Below are positions 56,381 to 64,000 of a stretch of DNA of 64,000 bases, one piece after another. The stretch comes from Clostridium sp. 12(A) (lineage in GTDB: Bacteria > Bacillota > Clostridia > Lachnospirales > Lachnospiraceae): NCBI GenBank assembly GCA_000526575.1, contig JAGI01000002.1:3105001-3169000 (forward strand), written 5' to 3'. Position numbers and translations under genes: made by a program. Below the pieces are notes generated by a model that did no database searches, was not told where the DNA came from, and was given only the letters and a program-made list of their open reading frames with translations. The number at the start of each line of letters is the position of its first letter. Position 1 is the first letter of the stretch.

Positions 56381-57655
56381 ATGAGCGAATGGAACTCAAT
56401 GAACAGAGAGATTAAAAAAAACCAGCTTCGTCGTCAAATCGTTCAAACTTCCGTAAGTAATGACGAATCCAGTGAAGAGATTATAAAAAAAGCCCGTACT
56501 AAGGTAAGAAAGAAGAGGCTTAGGATTTTTCTTGTGGTGTTTGGATTGCTGGCAGCAGGCGGAATCGGTGCGTTCCAGTATTTCAGCTTATACCATTATA
56601 CGAATTACGGTATCGTATGGTCAAAAGAGCTGAACGAGGGAAGCTATGAGGGATATTTGGACTTTGGCTCCAATGTGCTGAAATATAGCAGAGATGGCGC
56701 GTCCTATCTGGATGCCCAGGGAAAGGAAGTCTGGATTCAAAGCTATGAGATGAAATCTCCCAGGGCAGTGGTAAGCGGAGATTATGCGGCCATTGCCGAT
56801 TTGCAGGGCAATTCCATCTATATCTTTGATAAGGCAGGAAAAACCGGGGTCGCCACCACGGTCCTTCCCATTGTAAAAGCAACCGTATCCTCCCATGGAG
56901 TGGTGGCTGCCATTTTGGAGGATTCCGCCGCCAATTACATATATTTTTTCAAGCAGGACGGATCAGCCCTTGATGTGAAGATCAAGGCCCTTTTAGGAGG
57001 GGATTCCGGTTACCCGGTAGATATCAGCTTATCTCCCGATGGAACCCAGCTTATGGGGGCCTATGCCTATTTAAAGAACGGTACCTTAAATGGAAGGGTA
57101 GCGTTTCATAACTTTGCGGAGATTGGAAAAAGCGTACCGGACAGGCTGGTGGGAGGCTTTGATGAGCCTTATGACGCAGCCTTAGTCGCCCAGGTGCATT
57201 TCCTTGATGATACCTATTCCTGCGCATTTGCAGACAACAGCGTGTCGTTTTACTCCACCAGGAATGCTCTTTCTCCGGAACTGGTCAAACAGATTCCAAT
57301 CAAAGAGGAGATTAAGAGTGTATTCTATTCCAAAAAATACGTAGGCCTCATTGTGGACAACCCTGAGGGGGAGAATCCCTACCGCCTGGAAGTTTACAGG
57401 CCTGATGGAAAGCAGGTTTTTTCCAAAGTGTTCCAGTATCAGTATACCAATGCTGATATTGACGGGGAACATGTATTTCTGTATAATGAGGATTCGTGCA
57501 GAGTCTATAATATGTCCGGCAGGCTAAAATTTTCCGGCACATTTGATTTTCCGGTAACTAAGATCCGAAACGGAAGGTTTCCCAATACCTTAATCGTTAC
57601 GGGTCCCAAAAATATGAAAGAAATAAGATTACAAATAGGAGGACAATACCAATGA
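56381..57655 (+). CDS. DUF5711-like membrane-anchored beta-propeller protein
   Basis: A 424-residue protein that I believe is DUF5711. A basic N-terminus leads to one transmembrane helix (about residues 47-66). The rest consists of repeated beta blades ([44 protein letters not shown]) like a WD/PQQ-type propeller, placed outside the membrane. No catalytic motif is visible. AGGAG precedes the ATG. The last codons overlap the transketolase start, so the two are coupled, though a functional link is not obvious. Confidence 0.83.
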   Translation: MSEWNSMNREIKKNQLRRQIVQTSVSNDESSEEIIKKARTKVRKKRLRIFLVVFGLLAAGGIGAFQYFSLYHYTNYGIVWSKELNEGSYEGYLDFGSNVLKYSRDGASYLDAQGKEVWIQSYEMKSPRAVVSGDYAAIADLQGNSIYIFDKAGKTGVATTVLPIVKATVSSHGVVAAILEDSAANYIYFFKQDGSALDVKIKALLGGDSGYPVDISLSPDGTQLMGAYAYLKNGTLNGRVAFHNFAEIGKSVPDRLVGGFDEPYDAALVAQVHFLDDTYSCAFADNSVSFYSTRNALSPELVKQIPIKEEIKSVFYSKKYVGLIVDNPEGENPYRLEVYRPDGKQVFSKVFQYQYTNADIDGEHVFLYNEDSCRVYNMSGRLKFSGTFDFPVTKIRNGRFPNTLIVTGPKNMKEIRLQIGGQYQ

Positions 57656-59631
57656 GCAACGTCGAAACCATGTCAATCAATGCAATCCGCATCCTATCTG
57701 CAGATGCGATCCAGAAAGCCAATTCCGGACACCCCGGACTCCCTTTAGGTTGTGCATCCGCGGCTTATGAATTATGGGCAAACCATTTAAACCATAACCC
57801 GGCTGATCCTGACTGGAAAAACAGGGACCGTTTTGTGTTATCAGGAGGCCATGGTTCCATGCTATTGTATTCCCTGCTTCACTTGTTTGGATACGGAAAT
57901 CTCTCCAAAGAGGATTTAATGAATTTCCGCCAGCTTGGTTCCAAAACACCGGGACATCCGGAGTATGGTCATACGGTTGGCGTAGAAGCAACCACAGGAC
58001 CTCTCGGTGCAGGTATGGGTATGGCAGTTGGTATGGCAATTGCGGAAAGCCATCTGGCATCTGTATTCAATAAGGACAATTACCCAGTGGTAGACCATTA
58101 CACCTATGTTCTTGGCGGAGATGGCTGCATGATGGAAGGAATCTCTTCTGAAGCATTTTCCCTGGCAGGCACCTTAGGTCTTTCCAAGTTAATCGTTCTT
58201 TACGATTCCAACCAGATTTCCATCGAAGGAAGCACTGACATCGCATTTACCGAGGATGTACAAAAACGCATGGAGGCGTTCCATTTCCAGACCATTACCG
58301 TAGAAGACGGCAATGATTTAGGAGCTATCGCCCGCGCCATTGAAGAGGCGAAGGCAGATACCGAGCGTCCATCCTTTATCACCATCAAGACCCAGATCGG
58401 CTTTGGCTGCCCGGCAAAACAGGGAAAAGCAAGTGCCCATGGAGAGCCTCTTGGTGCGGATAACATCACTGCTTTAAAGGAGAATTTAGGCTGGCCATCC
58501 ACAGAGCCATTCTTCGTACCGGAAGAGGTATACAGCCACTATAAGAAGCTGGCTGAGGAAAAGGCTGAAACAGAAGCTGCATGGAACGTGATGTTTGCAG
58601 CCTACTGTGAGGAATATCCGGAGATGGAAACATTATGGAATGCCTACCATGATCCAGATGGCACAGAAAAAGCCATTGAAGCCTGCGCTGATTTCTGGAA
58701 AAAGCCAGAAAAAGCAGATGCTACCAGAAATATTTCCGGTCAGATCTTAAACCGTGTAAAGAATTATATTCCAAACCTCATTGGTGGTTCTGCAGACCTT
58801 GCACCATCCAATAAGACCAATATGTCTGAGGTAGGAGACTACTCCAAAGAGGACAGAAGCGGACGCAACATGCACTTTGGTGTGAGAGAGCTTGGAATGA
58901 CTGCAATCGGAAACGGTATGCTTCTTCACGGCGGACTTCGTACTTACATTGCTACCTTCTTTGTATTCAGTGATTATACAAAGCCAATGGCACGTTTGGC
59001 TTCCCTCATGGGAATTCCTCAGACCTTTGTGTTCACACATGACAGCATCGGTGTAGGAGAAGACGGACCGACTCATGAGCCAATCGAGCAGCTTGCCATG
59101 TTACGGGCAATGCCGAATTTCCATGTGTTCCGTCCTTGTGATGAAACAGAGACAGAAGCAGCCTGGTATTCTGCACTGACCTCCAAAAAGACTCCTACCG
59201 GCCTTGTTCTTACAAGACAGAACTTAACTCCAATGCCTGGTAGCAGCAAAGAGGCATTAAAGGGCGGCTATGTGATTGATGACTGCGAAGGAACTCCTGA
59301 TATCATTCTCATTGCCAGCGGTTCTGAAGTAGAGCTATCTGTTAAGGCAAAAGAGCTTCTCTCTGACCGTAAGGTAAGAGTCGTATCCATGCCTTGTATG
59401 GATCTCTTTGAAGAGCAGACCGAGGAATATAAGGAATCCGTTCTTCCAAAGGCAGTAAGAAAGCGCGTGGCAGTAGAAGCCTTAAGTGATTTTGGCTGGG
59501 GTAAATATGTTGGTCTTGACGGGGCATACGTGACTATGACAGGTTTTGGCGCCAGCGGTCCTGCAGGACAGTTGTTTGATCATTTTGGATTTACAGCTGA
59601 GCGGGTTGCAGAAGTGGCAAAATCCTTATAA
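57652..59631 (+). CDS. tkt: Transketolase
   Basis: A 659-residue thiamine-diphosphate enzyme of the pentose phosphate pathway. It shows the N-terminal [10 protein letters not shown], the ThDP motif [10 protein letters not shown] through DSNQISIEG, and the pyrimidine-domain [10 protein letters not shown] and [16 protein letters not shown] segments. Length is typical for the full, unsplit form. Its ATG overlaps the DUF5711 stop codon, with AGGAGG inside the upstream gene. A ROK kinase gene follows 43 bp later. Confidence 0.96.
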   Translation: MSNVETMSINAIRILSADAIQKANSGHPGLPLGCASAAYELWANHLNHNPADPDWKNRDRFVLSGGHGSMLLYSLLHLFGYGNLSKEDLMNFRQLGSKTPGHPEYGHTVGVEATTGPLGAGMGMAVGMAIAESHLASVFNKDNYPVVDHYTYVLGGDGCMMEGISSEAFSLAGTLGLSKLIVLYDSNQISIEGSTDIAFTEDVQKRMEAFHFQTITVEDGNDLGAIARAIEEAKADTERPSFITIKTQIGFGCPAKQGKASAHGEPLGADNITALKENLGWPSTEPFFVPEEVYSHYKKLAEEKAETEAAWNVMFAAYCEEYPEMETLWNAYHDPDGTEKAIEACADFWKKPEKADATRNISGQILNRVKNYIPNLIGGSADLAPSNKTNMSEVGDYSKEDRSGRNMHFGVRELGMTAIGNGMLLHGGLRTYIATFFVFSDYTKPMARLASLMGIPQTFVFTHDSIGVGEDGPTHEPIEQLAMLRAMPNFHVFRPCDETETEAAWYSALTSKKTPTGLVLTRQNLTPMPGSSKEALKGGYVIDDCEGTPDIILIASGSEVELSVKAKELLSDRKVRVVSMPCMDLFEEQTEEYKESVLPKAVRKRVAVEALSDFGWGKYVGLDGAYVTMTGFGASGPAGQLFDHFGFTAERVAEVAKSL

Positions 59632-59674
59632 TATATCCGGCATCTTGATACAAAAGGAAAAGGAGCATAAGGTC

Positions 59675-60619
59675 ATGGGAATGAAATGTATTGGTGTTGA
59701 CGTAGGCGGTACCTCTGTAAAGATGGGACTTTTTGAGGTTACGGGGGAGCTTTTACACAAATGGGAAGTAGGGACCAGAAAGGAAGAGGAAGGAAGATAC
59801 ATCCTTGATGATGTGGCTGCCTCCATCTTAAAAAAACTGGAAGAGCTTAACATTACCATTGATCAGATCCAGGGGGCCGGGCTTGGAATTCCGGGCCCTG
59901 TTCTGCCCAATGGCTATGTGGAGGTCTGCGTCAATTTAGGCTGGCGGGACCGCTACCCGGAACGGGAGCTCAGTGAACTTTTACATGGACTGCCGGTAAA
60001 AAGCGCCAACGACGCCAATGTAGCAGCTCTGGGAGAGATGTGGCAGGGCGGTGGAAAAGGCTATCAGGATATTGTTATGGTCACCTTAGGAACCGGAGTA
60101 GGTGGAGGCGTGATCATTGACGAGAAGATTGTGTCTGGAAGACATGGTCTGGCTGGAGAAATTGGACATATCCATGTCCGTGGCGATGAGACAGAAACCT
60201 GCAACTGCGGCGGCGTAGGCTGCGTGGAGCAGGTCGCAAGTGCGACTGGAATCGCCAGAGAAGCCAGACGTATGATGGAATCAAAGGATACCCTGTCTTC
60301 TTTAAGAGGCTATGGCAGTCAGGTCACGGCAAAAAATGTGCTTGATGCAGCAAAGGCAGGAGATCCCCTGGCTCTGGAAGTGATGGAGGTCGTTGGACAT
60401 TATCTTGGGCTGTGTCTTTCCCAGGTTGCCATGACCGTAGATCCCGAAGTCTTTGTACTGGGCGGAGGTGTGTCAAAAGCCGGTCAGTTCCTCATCGATA
60501 TCGTAAATAAAAACTATGAAAAATTTACACCTATTTCTAAGAATAAGGGCAGTATTGTTCTGGCGACATTAGGGAATGATGCAGGAATATACGGTGCTGC
60601 AAGACTGATCTTGGATTAG
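59675..60619 (+). CDS. glk: ROK-family glucokinase
   Basis: A 314-residue ROK kinase that phosphorylates glucose. The ATP loop DVGGTSVKMG lies near residue 8. The sugar-binding NDANVAALGE and GLAGEIGHI are present, with the ROK zinc site CNCGGVGCVEQ. The ATG at 59675 has AAGGAG upstream; the frame runs back into the transketolase gene, but that extension is not family-like. Together with pgi and tkt it feeds central sugar metabolism. A terminator follows. Confidence 0.93.
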   Translation: MGMKCIGVDVGGTSVKMGLFEVTGELLHKWEVGTRKEEEGRYILDDVAASILKKLEELNITIDQIQGAGLGIPGPVLPNGYVEVCVNLGWRDRYPERELSELLHGLPVKSANDANVAALGEMWQGGGKGYQDIVMVTLGTGVGGGVIIDEKIVSGRHGLAGEIGHIHVRGDETETCNCGGVGCVEQVASATGIAREARRMMESKDTLSSLRGYGSQVTAKNVLDAAKAGDPLALEVMEVVGHYLGLCLSQVAMTVDPEVFVLGGGVSKAGQFLIDIVNKNYEKFTPISKNKGSIVLATLGNDAGIYGAARLILD

Positions 60620-60630
60620 GCTATAAACAG

Positions 60631-60683
60631 AATACCAGATATGGCTGATACGTGATCTTAAAGCCATGTCTGGTATTTTTTTT
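60631..60683 (+). terminator. Rho-independent terminator of the tkt/glk unit
   Basis: A 16-bp stem AATACCAGATATGGCT with AGCCATGTCTGGTATT (one G-U) is followed by seven T residues. Confidence 0.92.
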
Positions 60684-60713
60684 CGTCCAGTCTTTTCCTT
60701 AGCTCTACACTTA

Positions 60714-60741
60714 TTTACAATTTACTAAATTATGATATAAT
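60714..60741 (+). promoter_or_regulatory. Promoter of the pyrophosphatase gene
   Basis: -35 TTTACA (60714-60719), a 16-base spacer and -10 TATAAT (60736-60741). Transcription would start near 60748, leaving an untranslated leader of about 190 bases. Confidence 0.7.
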
Positions 60742-60747
60742 GGGAAT

Positions 60748-60941
60748 ACTTCACAAGACGAAACATGGGATGAAATGAGGAGACCCCGGTTGTAGGACAA
60801 CCAGGGCAATTATGAAAAATCTATGTGCAACTTGACTGATTAACTTATTTATATTGCTGTTTTTCTATACATTTAGTATAAAAAACAGATGTGAACAGGA
60901 TATGAACGACCTGTAAACAGATTATGAAAAAAGGAGATACC
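60748..60941 (+). promoter_or_regulatory. Long structured 5' leader of the pyrophosphatase gene
   Basis: A leader of about 190 nt with two good hairpins. One is near 60784-60806 (CCCCGGTTGT with ACAACCAGGG, one mismatch). The other is 60857-60888 (13 pairs with one bulge). A possible closing helix CATGGGAT / ATCTATG surrounds the first hairpin. I cannot match it to a known riboswitch class. It may control the downstream gene. Confidence 0.5.
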
Positions 60942-62612
60942 ATGGGAGACAACCATAAAAATAGGAAAACTATCGTCATCGGTCATAAAAATCCGGATAC
61001 GGATTCCATCTGCTCTGCAGTCAGCTATGCGAACCTAAAGCGGATTATAACTGGTGAGGATTATCAGCCGGGACGGGCGGGGAGAGTTAATGAAGAGACC
61101 CAGTTCGTACTGAATTATTTCGGTATGGAAGCCCCGGAACTTATAGAGAATGTAAAGACACAGGTTCTGGATATTGAGATCCGGGAGACCAGGGGTGTAA
61201 AGAAAAAACTATCCTTAAAAAAGGCCTGGAACCTGATGCAGGAGGCGAACGTAGTCACCATTCCTGCGGTTACCTCTGACGGGATTTTGGAAGGACTGAT
61301 CACAGTTGGCGATATTGCCAAATCTTATATGAACGTATATGACAGCAGCATTTTATCCAAGGCATGTACCCAGTACTCCAATATTGTGGAGACACTGGAG
61401 GGAAGTCTTGTGGTAGGTGATGAAACGGCTTACTTTGATAAAGGAAAGGTTCTGATTGCTGCGGCAAATCCTGATATGATGGAATATTATATCTCACAAG
61501 GGGACCTTGTTATCCTTGGAAACCGGTATGAATCCCAGCTTTGCGCCATTGAGATGGAGGCAGCCTGTATCATCGTCTGCGAAGGTGCTGCTGTTTCCAT
61601 GACCATCAAAAAGCTGGCTCAGGAACGGGGCTGTACGGTTATGACGACTCCATATGATACGTATACCGCAGCGCGTCTGGTAAACCAGAGCATACCCATC
61701 AGCTACTTTATGAAGACCGAAGGGCTGATTACCTTTGAAGAAGAAGACTATATTGATGAAATTAAAGATGTTATGGCAAGCAAGCGTCACCGTGATTTCC
61801 CGGTTCTTGATAAGGATGGAAAATATAAGGGCATGATTTCACGCCGTAACTTACTTGGTGCAAAAGGAAAACGCCTCATTCTTGTGGATCACAACGAGAG
61901 ATCCCAGGCAGTAGAGGGAATGGAAAATGCGGAGATTTTAGAGATCATCGACCATCACAGACTCGGCACCGTAGAGACCATCGCACCCGTATTCTTCCGC
62001 AACCAGCCGGTAGGATGTACGGCCACCATCGTGTATCAGATGTATCAGGAGAACAATGTAAAGATAGAGCCTCAGATTGCAGGTCTTCTTTGCAGCGCTA
62101 TTATTTCCGATACCCTGTTATTCCGATCTCCTACCTGTACGGAAGCAGATAAGAAGGCGGCACTTGCCCTGGCTGACATTGCAGGAATTGACGCGGATAA
62201 GTATGCTTCCTGCATGTTTGAGGCTGCAAGCAACTTAAAGGGAAAAACAGACGGAGAGATCTTCTATCAGGATTTTAAAAAGTTCTCTGTTGGAAAAATC
62301 GCCTTTGGTGTGGGACAGATTACTTCTTTAAATGCAAAGGAGCTGGAAGAGCTGGAAGACCGTATGATTCCATATATGGTAAAGGCAAGAGAAGAGCATG
62401 GCGTGGACATGATGTTCTTTATGCTCACCAACATTCTGACAGAATCCACCGTTCTCTTATGCGAGGGCCAGGGGGCAAAACAGATGATCTTAAGAGCCTT
62501 CCGAACCGATAACAGGGAAGACGATCAGAAAGAACATGTGGTAAGTCTTCCAGGCGTAGTATCCAGAAAGAAACAGTTGATTCCAAGTATTGTGTTAGCC
62601 GTTCAGGGATAA
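60942..62612 (+). CDS. ppaC: Manganese-dependent inorganic pyrophosphatase with CBS-DRTGG regulatory insert
   Basis: A 556-residue family II pyrophosphatase (DHH superfamily) that hydrolyses PPi. Metal ligands are visible in GHKNPDTDS (H15, D19, D21) and in the DHH motif of IIDHHRLG. The C-terminal SRKKQ pyrophosphate-binding motif is also present. Between the first part and the DHH motif lie two CBS repeats with a DRTGG-type domain; in clostridial homologues these bind adenine nucleotides and tune activity. The ATG at 60942 has AAGGAG five bases upstream; an ATG 18 bases earlier overlaps it. Confidence 0.94.
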   Translation: MGDNHKNRKTIVIGHKNPDTDSICSAVSYANLKRIITGEDYQPGRAGRVNEETQFVLNYFGMEAPELIENVKTQVLDIEIRETRGVKKKLSLKKAWNLMQEANVVTIPAVTSDGILEGLITVGDIAKSYMNVYDSSILSKACTQYSNIVETLEGSLVVGDETAYFDKGKVLIAAANPDMMEYYISQGDLVILGNRYESQLCAIEMEAACIIVCEGAAVSMTIKKLAQERGCTVMTTPYDTYTAARLVNQSIPISYFMKTEGLITFEEEDYIDEIKDVMASKRHRDFPVLDKDGKYKGMISRRNLLGAKGKRLILVDHNERSQAVEGMENAEILEIIDHHRLGTVETIAPVFFRNQPVGCTATIVYQMYQENNVKIEPQIAGLLCSAIISDTLLFRSPTCTEADKKAALALADIAGIDADKYASCMFEAASNLKGKTDGEIFYQDFKKFSVGKIAFGVGQITSLNAKELEELEDRMIPYMVKAREEHGVDMMFFMLTNILTESTVLLCEGQGAKQMILRAFRTDNREDDQKEHVVSLPGVVSRKKQLIPSIVLAVQG

Positions 62613-62625
62613 GGAGGCCGGTTAT

Positions 62626-63240
62626 ATGAAAAACCCGGAAAAATCAGGTAAGGTAGAATGGAAGCCTGGAAATATGCTTTATCCTCTTCCAGCTGTTATG
62701 GTAAGCTGCCAGAGAGAGGGAGAGAAACCCAACATCATAACCGTTGCCTGGGCTGGTACCATATGCTCCACTCCGGCCATGCTTTCCATATCCGTACGAC
62801 GGGAACGATACTCTTATGATATTATAAAAGAGACCGGAGAATTTGTAGTCAACCTGGTTTCTAAGGAGTTAGTGAGAGCTGCGGACTACTGCGGCGTAAA
62901 ATCTGGCAGGGATGTTGACAAATTCGCTCAGATGAGGCTGACGCCCTGCACCTTAAATCATATCAAAGCTCCTGGAATCGAAGAGAGTCCTGTTTGTCTT
63001 GCCTGTAAGGTGGTGGAAGTAAAGCACCTTGGAAGTCATGATATGTTTATCGCTGAGATCTTAGGCGTGACCGTAGATAACCGGTATATGGATGAGAAAA
63101 ATAAATTTCATTTAAATCAGGCCGGGCTTGTAACCTATTCTCATGGAGAATACTTTGAGCTGGGAAAGAAGCTTGGCAGCTTTGGATATTCTGTGAGAAA
63201 GACGGATAAAAAGTCCGCCGGCAGGAGGAAACGTAAATGA
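62626..63240 (+). CDS. Flavin reductase-family protein (FMN-binding split barrel)
   Basis: A 204-residue flavin reductase-like protein of the NADH:FMN oxidoreductase (DIM6/NTAB) type. The PAVMVSCQ...NIITVAWAG start, the TPAMLSISVR FMN-binding segment and FVVNLVSKEL are typical. Such proteins bind FMN and often supply reduced flavin to a partner enzyme; the partner is not evident here. AAGGAGG precedes the ATG, 13 bp after the pyrophosphatase gene. The end overlaps aroK by four bases. Confidence 0.88.
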   Translation: MKNPEKSGKVEWKPGNMLYPLPAVMVSCQREGEKPNIITVAWAGTICSTPAMLSISVRRERYSYDIIKETGEFVVNLVSKELVRAADYCGVKSGRDVDKFAQMRLTPCTLNHIKAPGIEESPVCLACKVVEVKHLGSHDMFIAEILGVTVDNRYMDEKNKFHLNQAGLVTYSHGEYFELGKKLGSFGYSVRKTDKKSAGRRKRK

Positions 63241-63764
63241 CAGATAAGCGGGATAACATAACACTCATTGGGATGCCGGCCTCCGGCAAAAGCACCATCG
63301 GTGTCCTTTTAGCAAAGCGTTTGGGATATTCCTTTGTGGATGTGGATATCGTGATACAGGAACAGGAAGGAAAGCTTTTAAAGGAAATCATTGCAGAACG
63401 CGGCGATGACGGCTTTTTAGAGGTGGAGAACCGAATCAACCGGGAGCTTACTGTGTGTAAAAGTGTCATCGCCCCAGGCGGAAGTGTGATCTATGGGAAA
63501 GAGGCCATGGAGCATTTAAAGGAAATCAGCATTGTGGTATATCTAAAGCTCAGCTATGAAAGCGTAAAGGAGCGTCTGGGAAATCTGGTAGACCGTGGCG
63601 TGGTTTTAAAAGACGGCATGACCCTTTACGATTTATATCAGGAGAGGGTTCCATATTATGAATCCTATGCAGATATTACCATTGATGAGACAGGTCTTGA
63701 AGCAGGAAATATCGTGGATCAGCTGAGAGCTATTATGGAAGAAAAATTTGGGCTTACTACATAA
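63237..63764 (+). CDS. aroK: Shikimate kinase
   Basis: A 175-residue P-loop kinase that phosphorylates shikimate in aromatic amino acid synthesis. The Walker A loop GMPASGKST (residues 12-20) is followed by DVDIVIQ (substrate-binding Asp), the FLEVENRINREL helix and APGGSV. The ATGA overlap with the flavin-reductase gene shows translational coupling. Other aro genes are not in the window. A terminator follows. Confidence 0.9.
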   Translation: MTDKRDNITLIGMPASGKSTIGVLLAKRLGYSFVDVDIVIQEQEGKLLKEIIAERGDDGFLEVENRINRELTVCKSVIAPGGSVIYGKEAMEHLKEISIVVYLKLSYESVKERLGNLVDRGVVLKDGMTLYDLYQERVPYYESYADITIDETGLEAGNIVDQLRAIMEEKFGLTT

Positions 63765-63804
63765 AACCAGGTAAGGCTGATGCATGAATATACAAAAAAT
63801 AAGT

Positions 63805-63846
63805 ATAAGGCGGAGAAGGAAGTGATAATTCTCCGCCTTATTTTTA
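63805..63846 (+). terminator. Rho-independent terminator
   Basis: A 13-bp perfect stem ATAAGGCGGAGAA with TTCTCCGCCTTAT is followed by TTTTT. It ends the pyrophosphatase-to-aroK stretch. The remaining 150 bases of the window hold no recognisable gene. Confidence 0.92.
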
Positions 63847-64000
63847 TGAAACGGGACATACCTTTATAACGAAAATTAGTGGTTCTCAAAAAAGAAGGAA
63901 AAGCATATGCATTAGAAAAAGACGCTTTGGGCTTGTAAAGTAATGAATTGCCTTAATTATTTTGTTTCTGCCGGAGCTGTTCTTGACATATATTGAAAAA

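Noticed and set aside
60748-60941. Fluoride, yybP-ykoY (Mn2+) or mini-ykkC riboswitch before ppaC
   Set aside because: The conserved 3' CUCCUA-type pairing of the fluoride motif, the GGGGAGUA loop of yybP-ykoY and the ACGR loops of mini-ykkC are not seen. It was left as an unassigned structured leader.

Overview
The window looks like a chromosomal segment of an anaerobic, spore-forming, low-to-moderate G+C Firmicute of the Lachnospiraceae, most like the Lacrimispora / Clostridium saccharolyticum group. This placement is by eye. It rests on strong AGGAGG ribosome binding sites, sporulation genes (spmA, yyaC), a RicT/HolB/RsmI cluster, a FabK-type type II fatty acid synthase operon with a fused AccD-AccA, and several small protein families I know mainly from Lachnospiraceae (DUF5692, DUF5711, TIGR03905-type TSCPD). 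I see no insertion sequence, prophage, integrase or CRISPR array.

Layout. 1-3950: 16S-23S spacer, a complete 23S rRNA with no 5S gene after it, then seven tRNAs (Asp, Val, Thr, Tyr, initiator Met, Phe, Lys) and a terminator. 4007-6633: a small unknown gene, a PLP-dependent Orn/Lys/Arg-type decarboxylase and a guanylate-kinase-like NMP kinase. 6634-7074: a gene-free stretch of microsatellites and a large terminator. 7075-10259: an OmpR/histidine kinase pair divergent from a secreted Ala/Lys-rich repeat protein. 10374-16194: a FadR-like regulator divergent from hypB, a large Fe-S flavoprotein, hypA and a DUF5692 membrane protein. No hydrogenase gene is present, and two matching operators lie between the regulator and hypB. 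16471-23487: an AraC-type regulator, a three-part sugar ABC importer and a carbohydrate-esterase-like hydrolase. 23616-27141: holB, ricT, trmN6 and rsmI. 27283-37685: fatty acid synthesis (fabH, acpP, fabK, fabD, fabG, fabF, accB, fabZ, accC, accDA, plus a nitronate monooxygenase/FabK paralogue). 38017-48305: a sialidase-like propeller, an XRE regulator with a cation P-type ATPase, spmA, a second sugar importer, and on the opposite strand a PL9-like pectate lyase and a TSCPD protein. 48455-64000: mostly housekeeping (mtnN, pgi, transketolase, ROK glucokinase, regulated pyrophosphatase, shikimate kinase) mixed with envelope and sporulation proteins of unknown function.

How the genes work together. 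The fab/acc genes supply every step from acetyl-CoA carboxylation through the elongation cycle. They carry two FabT-type palindromes, one at the fabH promoter and one at the acpP promoter, although no fabT gene is in the window. The two sugar importers sit beside carbohydrate-active enzymes (an esterase, a pectate lyase), which suggests plant-polysaccharide use. The most unusual locus is 10374-16194: nickel-chaperone genes hypA and hypB flank a multi-cluster NAD(P)H-type flavoprotein, followed by a polytopic protein with a Cys-His-Cys segment, all apparently under a FadR-type regulator. It may be an uncharacterised nickel-dependent redox system.

Many starts were moved downstream of the longest reading frame, to a start codon with a well-spaced ribosome binding site. 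Each such case is stated in its entry.
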